This document shows, piece after piece, positions 8,953 to 17,101 of a stretch of DNA of 64,000 nucleotides (positions are counted from its first letter, which is position 1; every line of letters begins with the position of its first letter). Below the pieces are notes generated by a model. That model did not search any database, had not been told where the DNA came from, and saw only the letters and a list, made by a program, of their open reading frames with translations. Where the stretch lies: the NCBI RefSeq assembly GCF_009796785.1, contig NZ_CP047026.1, forward strand, positions 2,710,501-2,774,500, given 5' to 3'. The stretch comes from Polaribacter sp. L3A8 (GTDB lineage Bacteria > Bacteroidota > Bacteroidia > Flavobacteriales > Flavobacteriaceae). A program made the position numbers and the translations under genes.

Positions 8953-10113
8953 TTAAAGAGTTCCCCTTTTTGCTTGTTCTCTTTCTATAGACTCAAACAA
9001 AGCTTTAAAGTTTCCTGCACCAAAGCCTTTTGCTCCCATTCTTTGAATAATTTCAAAAAACAACGTTGGTCTGTCTTCAACTGGTTTTGTAAAAATTTGT
9101 AATAGATAACCTTCCTCATCAGCATCAATCATAATACCAAGCTCTTTTAAATTCTCAATATCTTCTCTTAGTTCATGGCTATACTCTTCTAATCTTCCTG
9201 GAACTGCATTGTAATATTCTTCTGGTGGGGTCGATAAAAATTCTACTCCACTATAACGCAATTGAGTTACAGTAGCAATAATATCATCTGTTGCAACTGC
9301 AATATGCTGTACACCTGCGCCTTCATAAAAATCTAAATATTCTTCTATTTGAGAACGTTTTTTACCCTCTGCTGGCTCGTTTATCGGAAACTTAATTCTA
9401 CCATTTCCGTTAGACATTACTTTACTCATTAATGCAGAATATTCTGTATGAATTTGCTTATCATCAAAAGATAGAAAGTTTTCAAACCCCATAACATCTT
9501 CGTACCATTTTACCCAAACATCCATTTGATTCCACCCCACATTACCCACCATGTGATCTATGTATTTTAAACCTGCAATTGGTGGGTTGTAATCTGATTC
9601 CCATTTTTGAAAACCTGGTAAAAATGTGCCGTTATAATTTTTACGCTCTACAAACATGTGTACCGTTTCTCCGTAGGTGTAAATCCCAGCTCTTACCACT
9701 TCTCCATCTTCATCTGTTTCTACCGTTGGCTCCATATAAGATTTTGCACCTCTAGAAGTTGTTTCTTCGTATGCTTTTCTTGCGTCTTCTACCCAAAGCG
9801 CCACAACTTTTACACCATCGCCATGTTTTACAATATGGTCGTTTATTGGTGATCTACTGTTTAATGGAGTTGTTAAAACTAATTTAATTTTATCTTGAGT
9901 TAGCACATAACTTACAACATCTTTAGAACCTGTTTCTAATCCTCTATAAGCATATGATTGAAAACCAAAGGCTGTTTTGTAAAAGTGTGCTGCTTGTTTT
10001 GCGTTACCAACGTAAAACTCTACATAATCTGTTCCTAAAAGTGGAAGGAAATCTTGTGCGCCTTCAAATATTTTTTCTAATCCGTAGTTTACTGATTTTA
10101 TTTCTTTTGCCAT
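8953..10113 (-). CDS. hppD: 4-hydroxyphenylpyruvate dioxygenase
   Basis: A non-haem Fe(II) enzyme that converts 4-hydroxyphenylpyruvate to homogentisate in tyrosine catabolism. The 386-residue protein has two vicinal-oxygen-chelate domains: residues about 24-155 (LLGTDYVEFYVGNAKQAAHF) and about 183-345 (YIDHMVGNVGWNQMDVWVKW). The iron-binding elements are visible: H in IDHMVGNV, H in GVQHIAVATDDI, and E in the C-terminal LFFEIIQRMGAKGFGAGNFKAL, which also forms the active-site lid helix. Length matches the family. The homogentisate dioxygenase that consumes the product is encoded 355 bases upstream on the same strand. Fumarylacetoacetase and maleylacetoacetate isomerase are not in the window. 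Confidence 0.96.
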   Translation of the reverse strand: MAKEIKSVNYGLEKIFEGAQDFLPLLGTDYVEFYVGNAKQAAHFYKTAFGFQSYAYRGLETGSKDVVSYVLTQDKIKLVLTTPLNSRSPINDHIVKHGDGVKVVALWVEDARKAYEETTSRGAKSYMEPTVETDEDGEVVRAGIYTYGETVHMFVERKNYNGTFLPGFQKWESDYNPPIAGLKYIDHMVGNVGWNQMDVWVKWYEDVMGFENFLSFDDKQIHTEYSALMSKVMSNGNGRIKFPINEPAEGKKRSQIEEYLDFYEGAGVQHIAVATDDIIATVTQLRYSGVEFLSTPPEEYYNAVPGRLEEYSHELREDIENLKELGIMIDADEEGYLLQIFTKPVEDRPTLFFEIIQRMGAKGFGAGNFKALFESIEREQAKRGTL

Positions 10114-10245
10114 CTTTATGTTTTATAGAACAAAGAAAAAAGAGACAAGAAAAAAGACTTTTAGAGCTTATTTTGAAACCCCATTATCATTTTTTGAAAT
10201 TCTTGAATCTTTAATTCAATCTTTGTTAATTGATGTTTATTTTTT

Positions 10246-10278
10246 AGACCTCACAGGTTTTAAAAACCTGTGAGGTCT
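10246..10278. repeat. Perfect 15-bp hairpin
   Basis: AGACCTCACAGGTTT pairs exactly with AAACCTGTGAGGTCT around a 3-base loop. Related AACCTCAC and AAGGTTTT hairpins occur near 12292-12329 and 8829-8855. It could stop transcription from hmgA or be a dispersed palindromic element. Confidence 0.7.
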
Positions 10279-10400
10279 CTGTGTTTGTAAATTTATTTAT
10301 TTTTAAAAATTAGCTGTTTTTTTTTAAAATTAAAGCTGTTGGTTTCAAACAAGTTTAGCCCTAATTAACTCTGCTTTACTTTTTTTTTGAATCGTTGAAT

Positions 10401-10457
10401 GCTTCGCTATTGAAGTGACATCCTTTTTGTTTTTTACAAAAAACATAACGAAAAGCA
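10401..10457 (+). repeat. Dispersed hairpin repeat, copy B (degenerate)
   Basis: Contains CTATTGAAGTGACATCC, then a stem TTTTTGT/ACAAAAA around five T, then CATAACG and AAAGC. Both outer ends are degraded compared with the copies at 8684 and 12341. Confidence 0.55.
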
Positions 10458-10468
10458 GTAAATAGCTT

Positions 10469-11638
10469 CTAATGTCTATTTTCTTCTAACCAAGATTTAT
10501 AATACTCTTCATCTGCAATTTTCATAGCTTCTTCTGTAACCATTAAAGGTTTAAAAGTGTCTACCATAACTGCCAATTCTTCGGTTTTTGTTTTTCCTAT
10601 ACTTTTTTCTGTAGTTCCTGGGTGTGGACCATGAGGAATTCCGGATGGATGCAAGGAAATATGACCTTGGTCGATGTCGTTTCTACTCATAAAATCGCCA
10701 TCTACATAATACAAAACCTCGTCTGAATCTATATTACTGTGATTATATGGCGCAGGAATTGAGTTTGGATGATAATCGTACAAACGGGGTACAAAACTGC
10801 AAATTACAAAGGCATTGGTTTCAAAAGTTTGATGTACTGGCGGCGGTTGATGAACGCGACCTGTTATTGGCTCAAAATCGTGAATTGAAAATGCATACGG
10901 AAAATTATAACCGTCGTAACCCACCACATCAAAAGGATGTGAAGCATACGTCATTTCTATAATTTCGCCTTGTTTTTTTACTTTGATAAGAAAATCTCCT
11001 AACTCATTATAGGTTTCTAATTCTTGGGGTCTTCTTAAATCTCGCTCACAAAATGGTGAGTGTTCTAACAATTGACCAAAGTAATTTCTATATCTTTTTG
11101 GTGTATACACTGGCGAATAAGATTCTACGATAAAAAGTCTGTTGTTCTCGTCATCGAAATCTAATTTGTAAATAATTCCACGCGGAATTACTAAATAATC
11201 TCCGTATTTAAAGTTGATGTTACCAAGATGTGTTCTTAACTTCCCGGTTCCTTTATGGATAAAAACTACCTCATCTGCGTCTGTATTTTTATAAAAATAT
11301 GCTGTGGTAGATTTTTTGGGCGCCGATAAAATAATATTACAATCAGCATTTGTTAAAACGATTTTTCTACTTTCTAGATAATCGTTTTCTGGCGGAACTT
11401 GAAATCCACGAAAACGATACGATTGAATATTATTGGCTTTTGCAATTTTTGGTTTTACAGAATATTGTTTACCAATATGCTTAACCATTGTTGGTCTATG
11501 CTCGTGATACGAATTGGTAGACATACCATCGAAACCAATAGTACCAAACAATTGCTCGTAATATAAGCTTCCGTCTTTTTTACGAAACTGGGTGTGTCTT
11601 TTAGGTGGAATGGTTCCTAATTTATGATAAAAAGGCAT
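10469..11638 (-). CDS. hmgA: Homogentisate 1,2-dioxygenase
   Basis: Opens the homogentisate ring to maleylacetoacetate with Fe(II), completing the ring-cleaving part of tyrosine breakdown. The 389-residue cupin protein shows the typical N-terminal MPFYHKLGTIPPKRHTQFRK, the SYHEHRP segment, a cupin core DEVVFIHKGTGKLRTHLGNI (about 125-145), the active-site region around FVICSFVPRLYDYHPNSIPAPYNH (about 282-305), and the C-terminal SLHPSGIPHGPHPG metal region (about 328-341). Its length is that of the shorter bacterial forms. A consensus promoter box lies about 133 bases upstream, leaving a rather long 5' leader. Confidence 0.95.
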   Translation of the reverse strand: MPFYHKLGTIPPKRHTQFRKKDGSLYYEQLFGTIGFDGMSTNSYHEHRPTMVKHIGKQYSVKPKIAKANNIQSYRFRGFQVPPENDYLESRKIVLTNADCNIILSAPKKSTTAYFYKNTDADEVVFIHKGTGKLRTHLGNINFKYGDYLVIPRGIIYKLDFDDENNRLFIVESYSPVYTPKRYRNYFGQLLEHSPFCERDLRRPQELETYNELGDFLIKVKKQGEIIEMTYASHPFDVVGYDGYNFPYAFSIHDFEPITGRVHQPPPVHQTFETNAFVICSFVPRLYDYHPNSIPAPYNHSNIDSDEVLYYVDGDFMSRNDIDQGHISLHPSGIPHGPHPGTTEKSIGKTKTEELAVMVDTFKPLMVTEEAMKIADEEYYKSWLEENRH

Positions 11639-11770
11639 ATGTTTTTAAAATTTTAAATTAATAATTTGATTAAAATAAAAATTTAAACCCTTTATTCTGG
11701 ATTGCGTTTGATTAGGAATTTTAAATGTGAAAGTAAGTCTACAAACATCTCAATCGATTTCGTTGTTCTA

Positions 11771-11778
11771 CAAATATA
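11771..11778 (-). promoter_or_regulatory. -7 promoter box for hmgA
   Basis: The minus strand reads TATATTTG, an exact TAnnTTTG match, about 133 bases before the hmgA start. The leader between has no obvious structure. Confidence 0.45.
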
Positions 11779-11811
11779 AGAAAAGATTGTTAGAATATTT
11801 TTTTAAAAGTA

Positions 11812-12156
11812 TTAGTAAAAAGAGTTTACAGCACCAATAAGTTTATCTACAGGAACGATAATAACAAAAGCAATAAGGACTAAAACTAAGGCTTTACCCC
11901 AAATTGAAGTAGTGCTTTGGGTAATAATTAAATTTATATTGCTATTATTCGATTGCAATAAAACATCTTTTGATTGATAAATAGTATTCTCTAATTCCCT
12001 ACTAGAATTATTACTTTTTGAGATACTATTATAATAAAAAAGTAAAATTGATATCAGGACAAAAGAACCTAAACCAAAGATTAATAAATCATAGGCATTT
12101 GGCTCATTTTGGTAACCAAGACAATTTATTACAAAAAATTTTATTCCGATTATCAT
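11812..12156 (-). CDS. Small hypothetical membrane protein
   Basis: A 114-residue open frame. Hydrophobic segments lie at about 1-14, 24-42 and 87-105, separated by a polar Ser/Asn-rich middle section (SKSNNSSRELEN...SNNSNIN) that is probably extramembrane. The order of hydrophobic and polar parts looks like a real small integral membrane protein and not random AT-rich sequence. I do not recognise a family. It lies alone between hmgA and the mrp-nifU operon, with repeats on its upstream side. Function unknown; it may be lineage-specific. Confidence 0.5.
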   Translation of the reverse strand: MIIGIKFFVINCLGYQNEPNAYDLLIFGLGSFVLISILLFYYNSISKSNNSSRELENTIYQSKDVLLQSNNSNINLIITQSTTSIWGKALVLVLIAFVIIVPVDKLIGAVNSFY

Positions 12157-12203
12157 ACTTTAATTTTCATCTAAGATAGGGGTATTAATTCACAAAAACA
12201 TGG

Positions 12204-12223
12204 ATTCCTGCCTACGCAGGAAT
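12204..12223. repeat. REP-like hairpin
   Basis: ATTCCTGC, loop CTAC, GCAGGAAT, followed by GACA. Short palindromes of this exact type are scattered between genes in many bacteria, including Bacteroidota. Confidence 0.6.
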
Positions 12224-12291
12224 GACAAAAAAAAATCCTTCAGGTTATAAAAATATAAAGGAATACCAACTTCTTGTTTATCTATTATCTT

Positions 12292-12329
12292 AAAAACCTC
12301 ACTAGAATAAAATCTTGTGAGGTTTTTTT
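12292..12329. terminator. Terminator-like hairpin
   Basis: AAAAACCTCAC pairs with GTGAGGTTTTT, followed by further T on the plus strand. It could act for transcripts in either direction. The nearest minus-strand gene ending here is nifU at 12463, but the dispersed repeat lies between. Confidence 0.45.
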
Positions 12330-12340
12330 ATGCTGATGAG

Positions 12341-12419
12341 CGCGTTAGGGATTGAAATGACATCCTTTTTGCTTTTCGCAAAAAAATATAATGTAAAGCC
12401 CGACCTTTAGGTAACGCCC
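12341..12419 (+). repeat. Dispersed hairpin repeat, copy C (best preserved)
   Basis: Runs from CGCGTTAGGGATTG to GGTAACGCCC. The inner stem is TTTTTGC/GCAAAAA with loop TTTTC. Outer ends GCGTTA and TAACGC are inverted relative to each other, so the whole unit can fold back. See copies at 8684-8757 and 10401-10457. Confidence 0.75.
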
Positions 12420-12462
12420 AAAAATATATTTCTACAATTATTAATAACTGATTTACAGGTAA

Positions 12463-12699
12463 TTACACTACATTTATTACTTCTGTAATTTGTGGTGCAA
12501 ACTTTTTAATGGTAGCTTCTACTCCGTTTTTTAACGTCATTTGATTTACAGAACAACCTGTACAAGCGCCTTCTAATTGTACTTTTACAATAAAATCTTC
12601 TATAGAAAGTAGTTTGATGTTACCTCCGTCACTTATTAAAAAAGGACGAATTTCTTCTAATGCTTTTTCTACATTATTTAATGTTTCTTGCTCTGTCAT
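12463..12699 (-). CDS. NifU-like Fe-S cluster scaffold protein
   Basis: A 78-residue protein that is the NifU C-terminal domain (Nfu type) alone. It has the conserved RPFLISDGGNIKLL segment (about 18-31) and the C-x-x-C cluster ligands Cys46 and Cys49 in GACTGCSVNQM. Known role: it holds and hands on a [4Fe-4S] cluster to apoproteins in the cytoplasm. The gene starts 4 bases after the stop of the Mrp ATPase gene, so the two form an Fe-S assembly operon. Confidence in the family is high; the exact client proteins are unknown. Confidence 0.93.
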   Translation of the reverse strand: MTEQETLNNVEKALEEIRPFLISDGGNIKLLSIEDFIVKVQLEGACTGCSVNQMTLKNGVEATIKKFAPQITEVINVV

Positions 12700-12703
12700 A
12701 ATC

Positions 12704-13843
12704 TTATTTTTTTACAGAACTACAACCACTCATAGTTGTAATTCTTACTACTTCTGTAGGTGGTAAATCTGCGTTTCTTTTTAATAATTCTGCAACCATT
12801 TCTTTAGTAATATCATTAAATGATTTTTCTAAAATAGTTCCGTTTTGTAAAGCTACCGGATGCCCAACATCTCCAGATTCTCTAATACTTTGTACCAAAG
12901 GAATTTCTCCTAAAAATTTAGTTTCAATATCTTCTGCTAAATTTTTTGCTCCATCTTTACCAAAGATATAATATTTATTATCTGGTAATTCTTCTGGTGT
13001 AAAATAAGCCATATTTTCTATGATTCCTAAAACAGGAACATTAATATTTTCTTGCTGAAACATTGCAACTCCTTTTTTAGCATCTGCTAAAGCAATATTT
13101 TGCGGTGTACTTACTATAACTGCTCCGTTTATAGGTAAAGCTTGTACTATTGATAAATGTACATCTCCTGTTCCTGGAGGTAAATCAATTAATAAAAAGT
13201 CTAATTCTCCCCAATCTGCATCAAAAATTAATTGATTTAATGCTTTAGATGCCATTGGCCCCCTCCAAATTACTGCTTGACCTGGATCTGTAAAGAAACC
13301 TAAAGACAATAATTTAACTCCGTAATTTTCTACAGGCTTCATTTTAGAACGCCCATCTATTTTTACAGAAAGTGGTTTTGCTTTTTCTACATCGAACATA
13401 ATGTGTTGCGATGGTCCGTAAACATCTGCATCTAAAATACCTACATTAAAACCCATTTTGGCTAATGAAATAGCTGTATTTGCGGTAATTGTAGATTTAC
13501 CTACACCTCCTTTACCTGATGCAATTGCAATAATGTTTTTAATATTTGGTATTGCTTTTCCTTTAATTTGATTCGGTTTTGCTTTTTCTACTGGCTTTTC
13601 TACTTTTACGTTTACTTTTACAGTAATTTCTTCGCTAACATTGGTCTGAATAGCCTTTGTTATTTCCGTCTCAATCTTCTTTTTTGCTTGTAAAGTAGGG
13701 TTACTAATGGTAACATCTACCTCTACTTCATTACCAAAAGTAACTACATTGGTAACATTATTATTTTCTATTAAACTTTTACCTTCTCCAGGAGCAGTAA
13801 TCGTTTCTAATGCGTTGTATATATCTTGTTTTTTAAAACTCAT
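12704..13843 (-). CDS. mrp: Mrp/ApbC-family Fe-S carrier ATPase
   Basis: A P-loop ATPase of the Mrp/NBP35 group (379 residues) that binds and transfers Fe-S clusters. The N-terminal MIP18/DUF59-like domain covers about 1-80. The deviant Walker A SGKGGVGKST lies at about 109-118, and DLPPGTGDVHLSI forms the switch region. The stretch that often carries a C-P-x-C cluster motif reads NMAYFTPEELPDNKYY here, without cysteines; Cys occurs only near the C-terminus (MSGCSSVKK). That is seen in the sequence; whether the terminal Cys takes over cluster binding is inference. It is upstream of and nearly abutting the NifU-domain gene. A consensus -7 box lies 34 bases before the start. Confidence 0.93.
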   Translation of the reverse strand: MSFKKQDIYNALETITAPGEGKSLIENNNVTNVVTFGNEVEVDVTISNPTLQAKKKIETEITKAIQTNVSEEITVKVNVKVEKPVEKAKPNQIKGKAIPNIKNIIAIASGKGGVGKSTITANTAISLAKMGFNVGILDADVYGPSQHIMFDVEKAKPLSVKIDGRSKMKPVENYGVKLLSLGFFTDPGQAVIWRGPMASKALNQLIFDADWGELDFLLIDLPPGTGDVHLSIVQALPINGAVIVSTPQNIALADAKKGVAMFQQENINVPVLGIIENMAYFTPEELPDNKYYIFGKDGAKNLAEDIETKFLGEIPLVQSIRESGDVGHPVALQNGTILEKSFNDITKEMVAELLKRNADLPPTEVVRITTMSGCSSVKK

Positions 13844-13876
13844 TTTTGAGATTCTAATTAAGGTTATTCTAAGTTA

Positions 13877-13884
13877 CAAAGATA
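13877..13884 (-). promoter_or_regulatory. -7 promoter box for mrp-nifU
   Basis: The minus strand reads TATCTTTG, an exact TAnnTTTG match, 34 bases before the mrp start codon. Confidence 0.55.
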
Positions 13885-13975
13885 CGTTTTACAGTTTAGA
13901 AAAGAAAGCTTGTAGATTGTGAATATTGATGTGTTGATAGCAGAAAATTATAGACTTAATTTTGATAAAGAAACC

Positions 13976-14308
13976 CTAAGACAATTCATCCATAGGATTC
14001 CATAATACTTTTTCTAAATCTTGAATTTGATTATCGATGACAACAATACCTTCACTTTCTAGTAATTGCTGCATAAGGTTTGTACCATCAAAGTGATGCT
14101 TGCCTGTGAGTAACCCTTTTCTATTTACAACTCTATGTGCAGGAATATCGTTTAAATTATGGGCTTTGTTCATTGCCCAACCTACCATTCTTGCAGATCT
14201 TGCTGCTCCTAAATAGGTTGCAATTGCGCCATAACTGGTCACTTTTCCATAAGGAATTAAGCGTGCAACTTTGTACACTTTATCAAAAAAATTGTCTTCT
14301 TTTTCCAC
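13976..14308 (-). CDS. Alkyltransferase-like (ATL) DNA-repair protein
   Basis: A 110-residue protein of the MGMT/Ada C-terminal fold. The DNA-binding helix-turn-helix and arginine finger are visible (IPYGKVTSYGAIATYLG, AARSARMVGWAMN). The active-site box reads PAHRV (residues 56-60) where true O6-alkylguanine transferases have PCHRV, so the acceptor Cys is Ala57. Family knowledge: such ATL proteins cannot remove the alkyl group; they bind and flip alkylguanine and pass the lesion to nucleotide excision repair. The start is GTG (CAC on the plus strand at 14306-14308). It stands alone, with a terminator-bearing gap on its upstream side. Confidence 0.92.
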   Translation of the reverse strand: MEKEDNFFDKVYKVARLIPYGKVTSYGAIATYLGAARSARMVGWAMNKAHNLNDIPAHRVVNRKGLLTGKHHFDGTNLMQQLLESEGIVVIDNQIQDLEKVLWNPMDELS

Positions 14309-14456
14309 GTTGTGAAGATACTATTATTACCTAGAGTTTTGCAGAGAAATTTAGAGCGTTAAAATATTGCATTAATAACAGTGGTGTTATGAGGTTCCTC
14401 GACCACCTTAAAAGGCTCATTTCGGAATGACAGTAGAGCGTTTTAATAAATACTCA

Positions 14457-14496
14457 TAAAAAAACTAGTACTCATTAAAACGAGTACTAGTTTTTT
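14457..14496 (-). terminator. Terminator after trmB
   Basis: AAAACTAGTACTC pairs with GAGTACTAGTTTT around an 8-base loop, with T or A runs on both sides. It lies downstream of the trmB stop and could work both ways. Confidence 0.7.
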
Positions 14497-14551
14497 ATAT
14501 GTAAGAAATTCCTAAATCACCTTAAAACGTTCGTTTTGGGAATTAAAAAAA

Positions 14552-15223
14552 TTAATATTTTAATCTAAACTTAATGTAGGTAATTGGTTTATCTACTTCT
14601 AAATATTGTTTTTCGTAAAAAGTCTGTGTTTCCGTAACTTCTTTCGGAGCTCCTTCATTTTTATATACGGTATGATTTGCGTATAAAATTTCGTGTCCTT
14701 CTCCATGTAACAAACCTAAAGTATAACCATGCATAAATTCAGAATCTGTTTTTAAGTTCATAATTCCGTCTTCATTTAAAATATGGTGGTACTTTTTCAT
14801 AAAACTAGAATTTGTCATTCTATGTTTTGTGCGTTGAAATTTTATTTGTGGATCTGGGAAAGTAATCCAAATTTCTGAAACTTCATTTTCGGCAAAAATA
14901 AAATCGACCAATTCTATTTGGGTTCTTACAAAAGCTACATTAGGTAAATTTTCTTCTATTGCAGTTTTTGCGCCTCTCCAAAAACGAGCGCCTTTTATAT
15001 CGATACCAATATAATTTTTATTCGGATTTTTTCTAGCCAAAGCAATGGTATATTCTCCTTTACCACAACCTAACTCTACAACAATAGGATTGTTGTTACC
15101 AAAAAAAGAATGCCATTTCCCTTTATGAGAAAAGTCTGTTACAACTTCTTCTCTAGTTGGTTGAATGACATTTTTAAACGTTTCATTTTCTTTGAAACGT
15201 TTCAATTTATTTTTGCTTCCCAA
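14552..15223 (-). CDS. trmB: tRNA (guanine-N7-)-methyltransferase
   Basis: Methylates G46 in the variable loop of tRNA using SAM. The 223-residue protein has the SAM-binding motif VVELGCGKGEYTIALA (about 48-63), the following IGIDIKGARFWRGA, and the TrmB signature region around WITFPDPQIKFQRTKHRM (about 119-136). The start codon is TTG (CAA at 15221-15223), supported by the typical MGSKNKLKRF start of flavobacterial homologues. The gene begins 9 bases after the stop of the small DUF6341 gene, so they share a transcript and the promoter at 15476-15483. Confidence 0.95.
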   Translation of the reverse strand: MGSKNKLKRFKENETFKNVIQPTREEVVTDFSHKGKWHSFFGNNNPIVVELGCGKGEYTIALARKNPNKNYIGIDIKGARFWRGAKTAIEENLPNVAFVRTQIELVDFIFAENEVSEIWITFPDPQIKFQRTKHRMTNSSFMKKYHHILNEDGIMNLKTDSEFMHGYTLGLLHGEGHEILYANHTVYKNEGAPKEVTETQTFYEKQYLEVDKPITYIKFRLKY

Positions 15224-15232
15224 ATTGTTATT

Positions 15233-15454
15233 TTAAGCTTTATCTTCAGTTCCTTCTCTCTTAAACTTAAGAGATTCTTTCATCCAATATGCTAATAAGC
15301 ATAATAAAACGACTAGAAAAAACCAATTTACTGCATTAGATATCCACCAACCTAAATCTGCTTGTGCTACACTTGTACGTAACCATTTAAAAGGGACGAA
15401 TAAAAAATCAGTAAATAAACTACCAATCCATCTAAAAATATTGCTTGCTATCAT
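15233..15454 (-). CDS. Small membrane protein, DUF6341-like
   Basis: A 73-residue protein. The N-terminal amphipathic segment (FRWIGSLFTDFLFVPFKWLR) is followed by one clear transmembrane helix (about 36-60, WWISNAVNWFFLVVLLCLLAYW) and a charged tail. From memory this matches the short flavobacterial family DUF6341, sometimes mislabelled uracil phosphoribosyltransferase because it lies near upp. Function unknown. It is the first gene of a two-gene unit with trmB and is divergent from the DUF6427-like gene, with a 42-base gap that must hold both promoters. Confidence 0.75.
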   Translation of the reverse strand: MIASNIFRWIGSLFTDFLFVPFKWLRTSVAQADLGWWISNAVNWFFLVVLLCLLAYWMKESLKFKREGTEDKA

Positions 15455-15475
15455 AACTTAATTATCTTTACGCTG

Positions 15476-15483
15476 CAAAAATA
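15476..15483 (-). promoter_or_regulatory. -7 promoter box for DUF6341-trmB
   Basis: The minus strand reads TATTTTTG, about 22 bases before ATG 15454. A plus-strand TATCTTTA just beside it may serve the divergent gene at 15497. Confidence 0.45.
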
Positions 15484-15496
15484 ACAAAAAGAAACA

Positions 15497-16426
15497 ATGC
15501 TAGCCAACTTTTTAGAGAAATCTAAACCAATCAATTTTATAGTCTATTTAGGGCTGTTTTTTTGCTTCTTCTTAATCACTGTTTTTACAGACTTTTTTAC
15601 AGGAAGTTTTACTTGGCCTCAAACACTAGAAAACCTTTTATTTTTGTTTTTGTTTTTGATTGTTTTTTTCTTTTATAATTTTATCGTTTCTAAGAACAAA
15701 TTAACGTTCGATCATTCGTATGCATTCTTTATTTTTACATTAACAACCATCCTTTTTATTTCTAAGCTACTTGAACTGAAAGCCCTGTTAATGCTTATAA
15801 TTTACTTTCTTTTTTTAAGAAAAATTTACAGCTTACGCTCTTCTAAACAGGTAATTCAAAAATTATTTGATAGCGGTTTTTGGTTAGGGATTCTTTTTTT
15901 ATTAGAACCCTTTACACTGGTATTTCTTGTTTTAATTTACGCTTCTAATCTGTTAAGAAAAAAAGTATCAATTCATACTTTATTAACACCAATTATAGGA
16001 TTCATCTCTCCCTTAATTATTTACTTTGCGTACTTGTTTTGGAACGATGCTACGGAAGAAATACACCATTTATTCTATTTTAAAAGCATAAATAACCTAC
16101 TTATTTACGCAGAAGACAATACAATATGGCTTTTCGGAACCATAGTTTTATTAACAATATGTTCAATTTTCTTAAAATCGCCTAAAGCATTCTCTGTAAA
16201 TAATTCTTTTAAGAAAAGTTGGATTCTGTTAATTATAAACGTAATTATTGCTATTGTTTTTGCATTAATTATTACAAACAAAAATGGATCTGAAATTGTT
16301 TATCTACTCGTTCCATCATCAATAATTATTGCAAACGGATTTGAAGTTATTGAAAAAACGTTGGTAAAAAATATTTTAGCTGGATTGTTATTAATAGGAA
16401 CAATTATAACTTTTTTTTTATCATAA
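15497..16426 (+). CDS. Polytopic membrane protein, DUF6427-like
   Basis: A 309-residue, very hydrophobic protein with about eight to nine predicted membrane segments. It begins MLANFLEKSKPINFIVYLGL and has charged residues mainly in short loops. I associate it with DUF6427, a flavobacterial membrane family found beside upp and DUF6341; this is recall, not a search. No catalytic motif is visible. Its 3' end overlaps the convergent upp gene by 6 bases. Homologues are often described near gliding or envelope functions, but nothing here proves a role. Confidence 0.75.
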   Translation: MLANFLEKSKPINFIVYLGLFFCFFLITVFTDFFTGSFTWPQTLENLLFLFLFLIVFFFYNFIVSKNKLTFDHSYAFFIFTLTTILFISKLLELKALLMLIIYFLFLRKIYSLRSSKQVIQKLFDSGFWLGILFLLEPFTLVFLVLIYASNLLRKKVSIHTLLTPIIGFISPLIIYFAYLFWNDATEEIHHLFYFKSINNLLIYAEDNTIWLFGTIVLLTICSIFLKSPKAFSVNNSFKKSWILLIINVIIAIVFALIITNKNGSEIVYLLVPSSIIIANGFEVIEKTLVKNILAGLLLIGTIITFFLS

Positions 16427-17074
16427 TTTCGCTCCAAAAGCTAAATCGCCAGCATCTCCTAAACCAGGAACGATGTACCCCTTACTGTTTAACGTATCAT
16501 CTAATGCAGCAATCCATAAATGGGTATTTTCTGGGAACTTGTCTTCTATAAATTCGATTCCTTCTTTAGAGGCAATAACTACAACAATATGTATTTCTTT
16601 TGGAATTCCTTGTTTTTTTATGGCCTCATAAACAGACACTAAAGATTGCCCTGTAGCTAACATTGGGTCTGCCAATAATAATGTTTTATTTTCTACGGAT
16701 GGAGCTGCAAAATACTCTACTACAATTTCAAATTCGGCATTATTATTTGGGTGATGACGGTATGCAGAAATAAAAGCATTTTCTGCATCATCAAAATAAT
16801 TTAACAACCCTTGATGCAAAGGCAAACCTGCTCTTAAAATAGAACACAAAACAACCTCATTACTAGATATCTGCTCTTTTTTTACGCCTAAAGGTGTTTC
16901 TATAGAAACATCCCTGTAAGAAAGTTTTTTACTTAATTCATACCCCAAAACCTCACCAATTCTTTCAATATTTCTTCTAAAACGAAGTGAATCTTTTTGA
17001 ATCTTGACGTCTCTAATCTCTGCAATAAATTTATTAAGAATTGAGTTTTCTTCTTGTAGGTAATGAATAATCAT
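16421..17074 (-). CDS. upp: Uracil phosphoribosyltransferase
   Basis: Converts uracil and PRPP to UMP in pyrimidine salvage. The 217-residue protein has the PRPP-binding motif LLADPMLATGQSLV (about 133-146), the SILRAGLPLHQGL segment near 82, and the uracil-binding C-terminal region around GYIVPGLGDAGDLAFG (about 199-214). Length fits the family. It is transcribed alone from a consensus promoter box 20-27 bases upstream and converges with the DUF6427-like gene, overlapping it at the stop codons. Confidence 0.96.
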   Translation of the reverse strand: MIIHYLQEENSILNKFIAEIRDVKIQKDSLRFRRNIERIGEVLGYELSKKLSYRDVSIETPLGVKKEQISSNEVVLCSILRAGLPLHQGLLNYFDDAENAFISAYRHHPNNNAEFEIVVEYFAAPSVENKTLLLADPMLATGQSLVSVYEAIKKQGIPKEIHIVVVIASKEGIEFIEDKFPENTHLWIAALDDTLNSKGYIVPGLGDAGDLAFGAKL

Positions 17075-17093
17075 TTTTATTAAGGTATTTATA

Positions 17094-17101
17094 CAAATAT
17101 A
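17094..17101 (-). promoter_or_regulatory. -7 promoter box for upp
   Basis: The minus strand reads TATATTTG, an exact consensus match, 20 bases before the upp start codon. Confidence 0.6.

Larger units (their letters stand above)
10114..10468. other. Intergenic region between hmgA and hppD
   Basis: No gene was found. It contains a perfect 15-base inverted repeat (10246-10278) and a degenerate copy of the dispersed hairpin repeat (10401-10457). Confidence 0.5.
12157..12462. other. Intergenic region with three palindromic elements
   Basis: No gene was found. It contains a short REP-like hairpin (12204-12223), a terminator-like hairpin (12292-12329) and the best copy of the dispersed hairpin repeat (12341-12419). 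Confidence 0.5.

Noticed and set aside
14391..14440. GAGGTTCCTCGACCACC...GGAATGACAG segment as a separate repeat.
   Set aside because: It resembles other intergenic repeat fragments, but no second copy with clear identity was found in the window.
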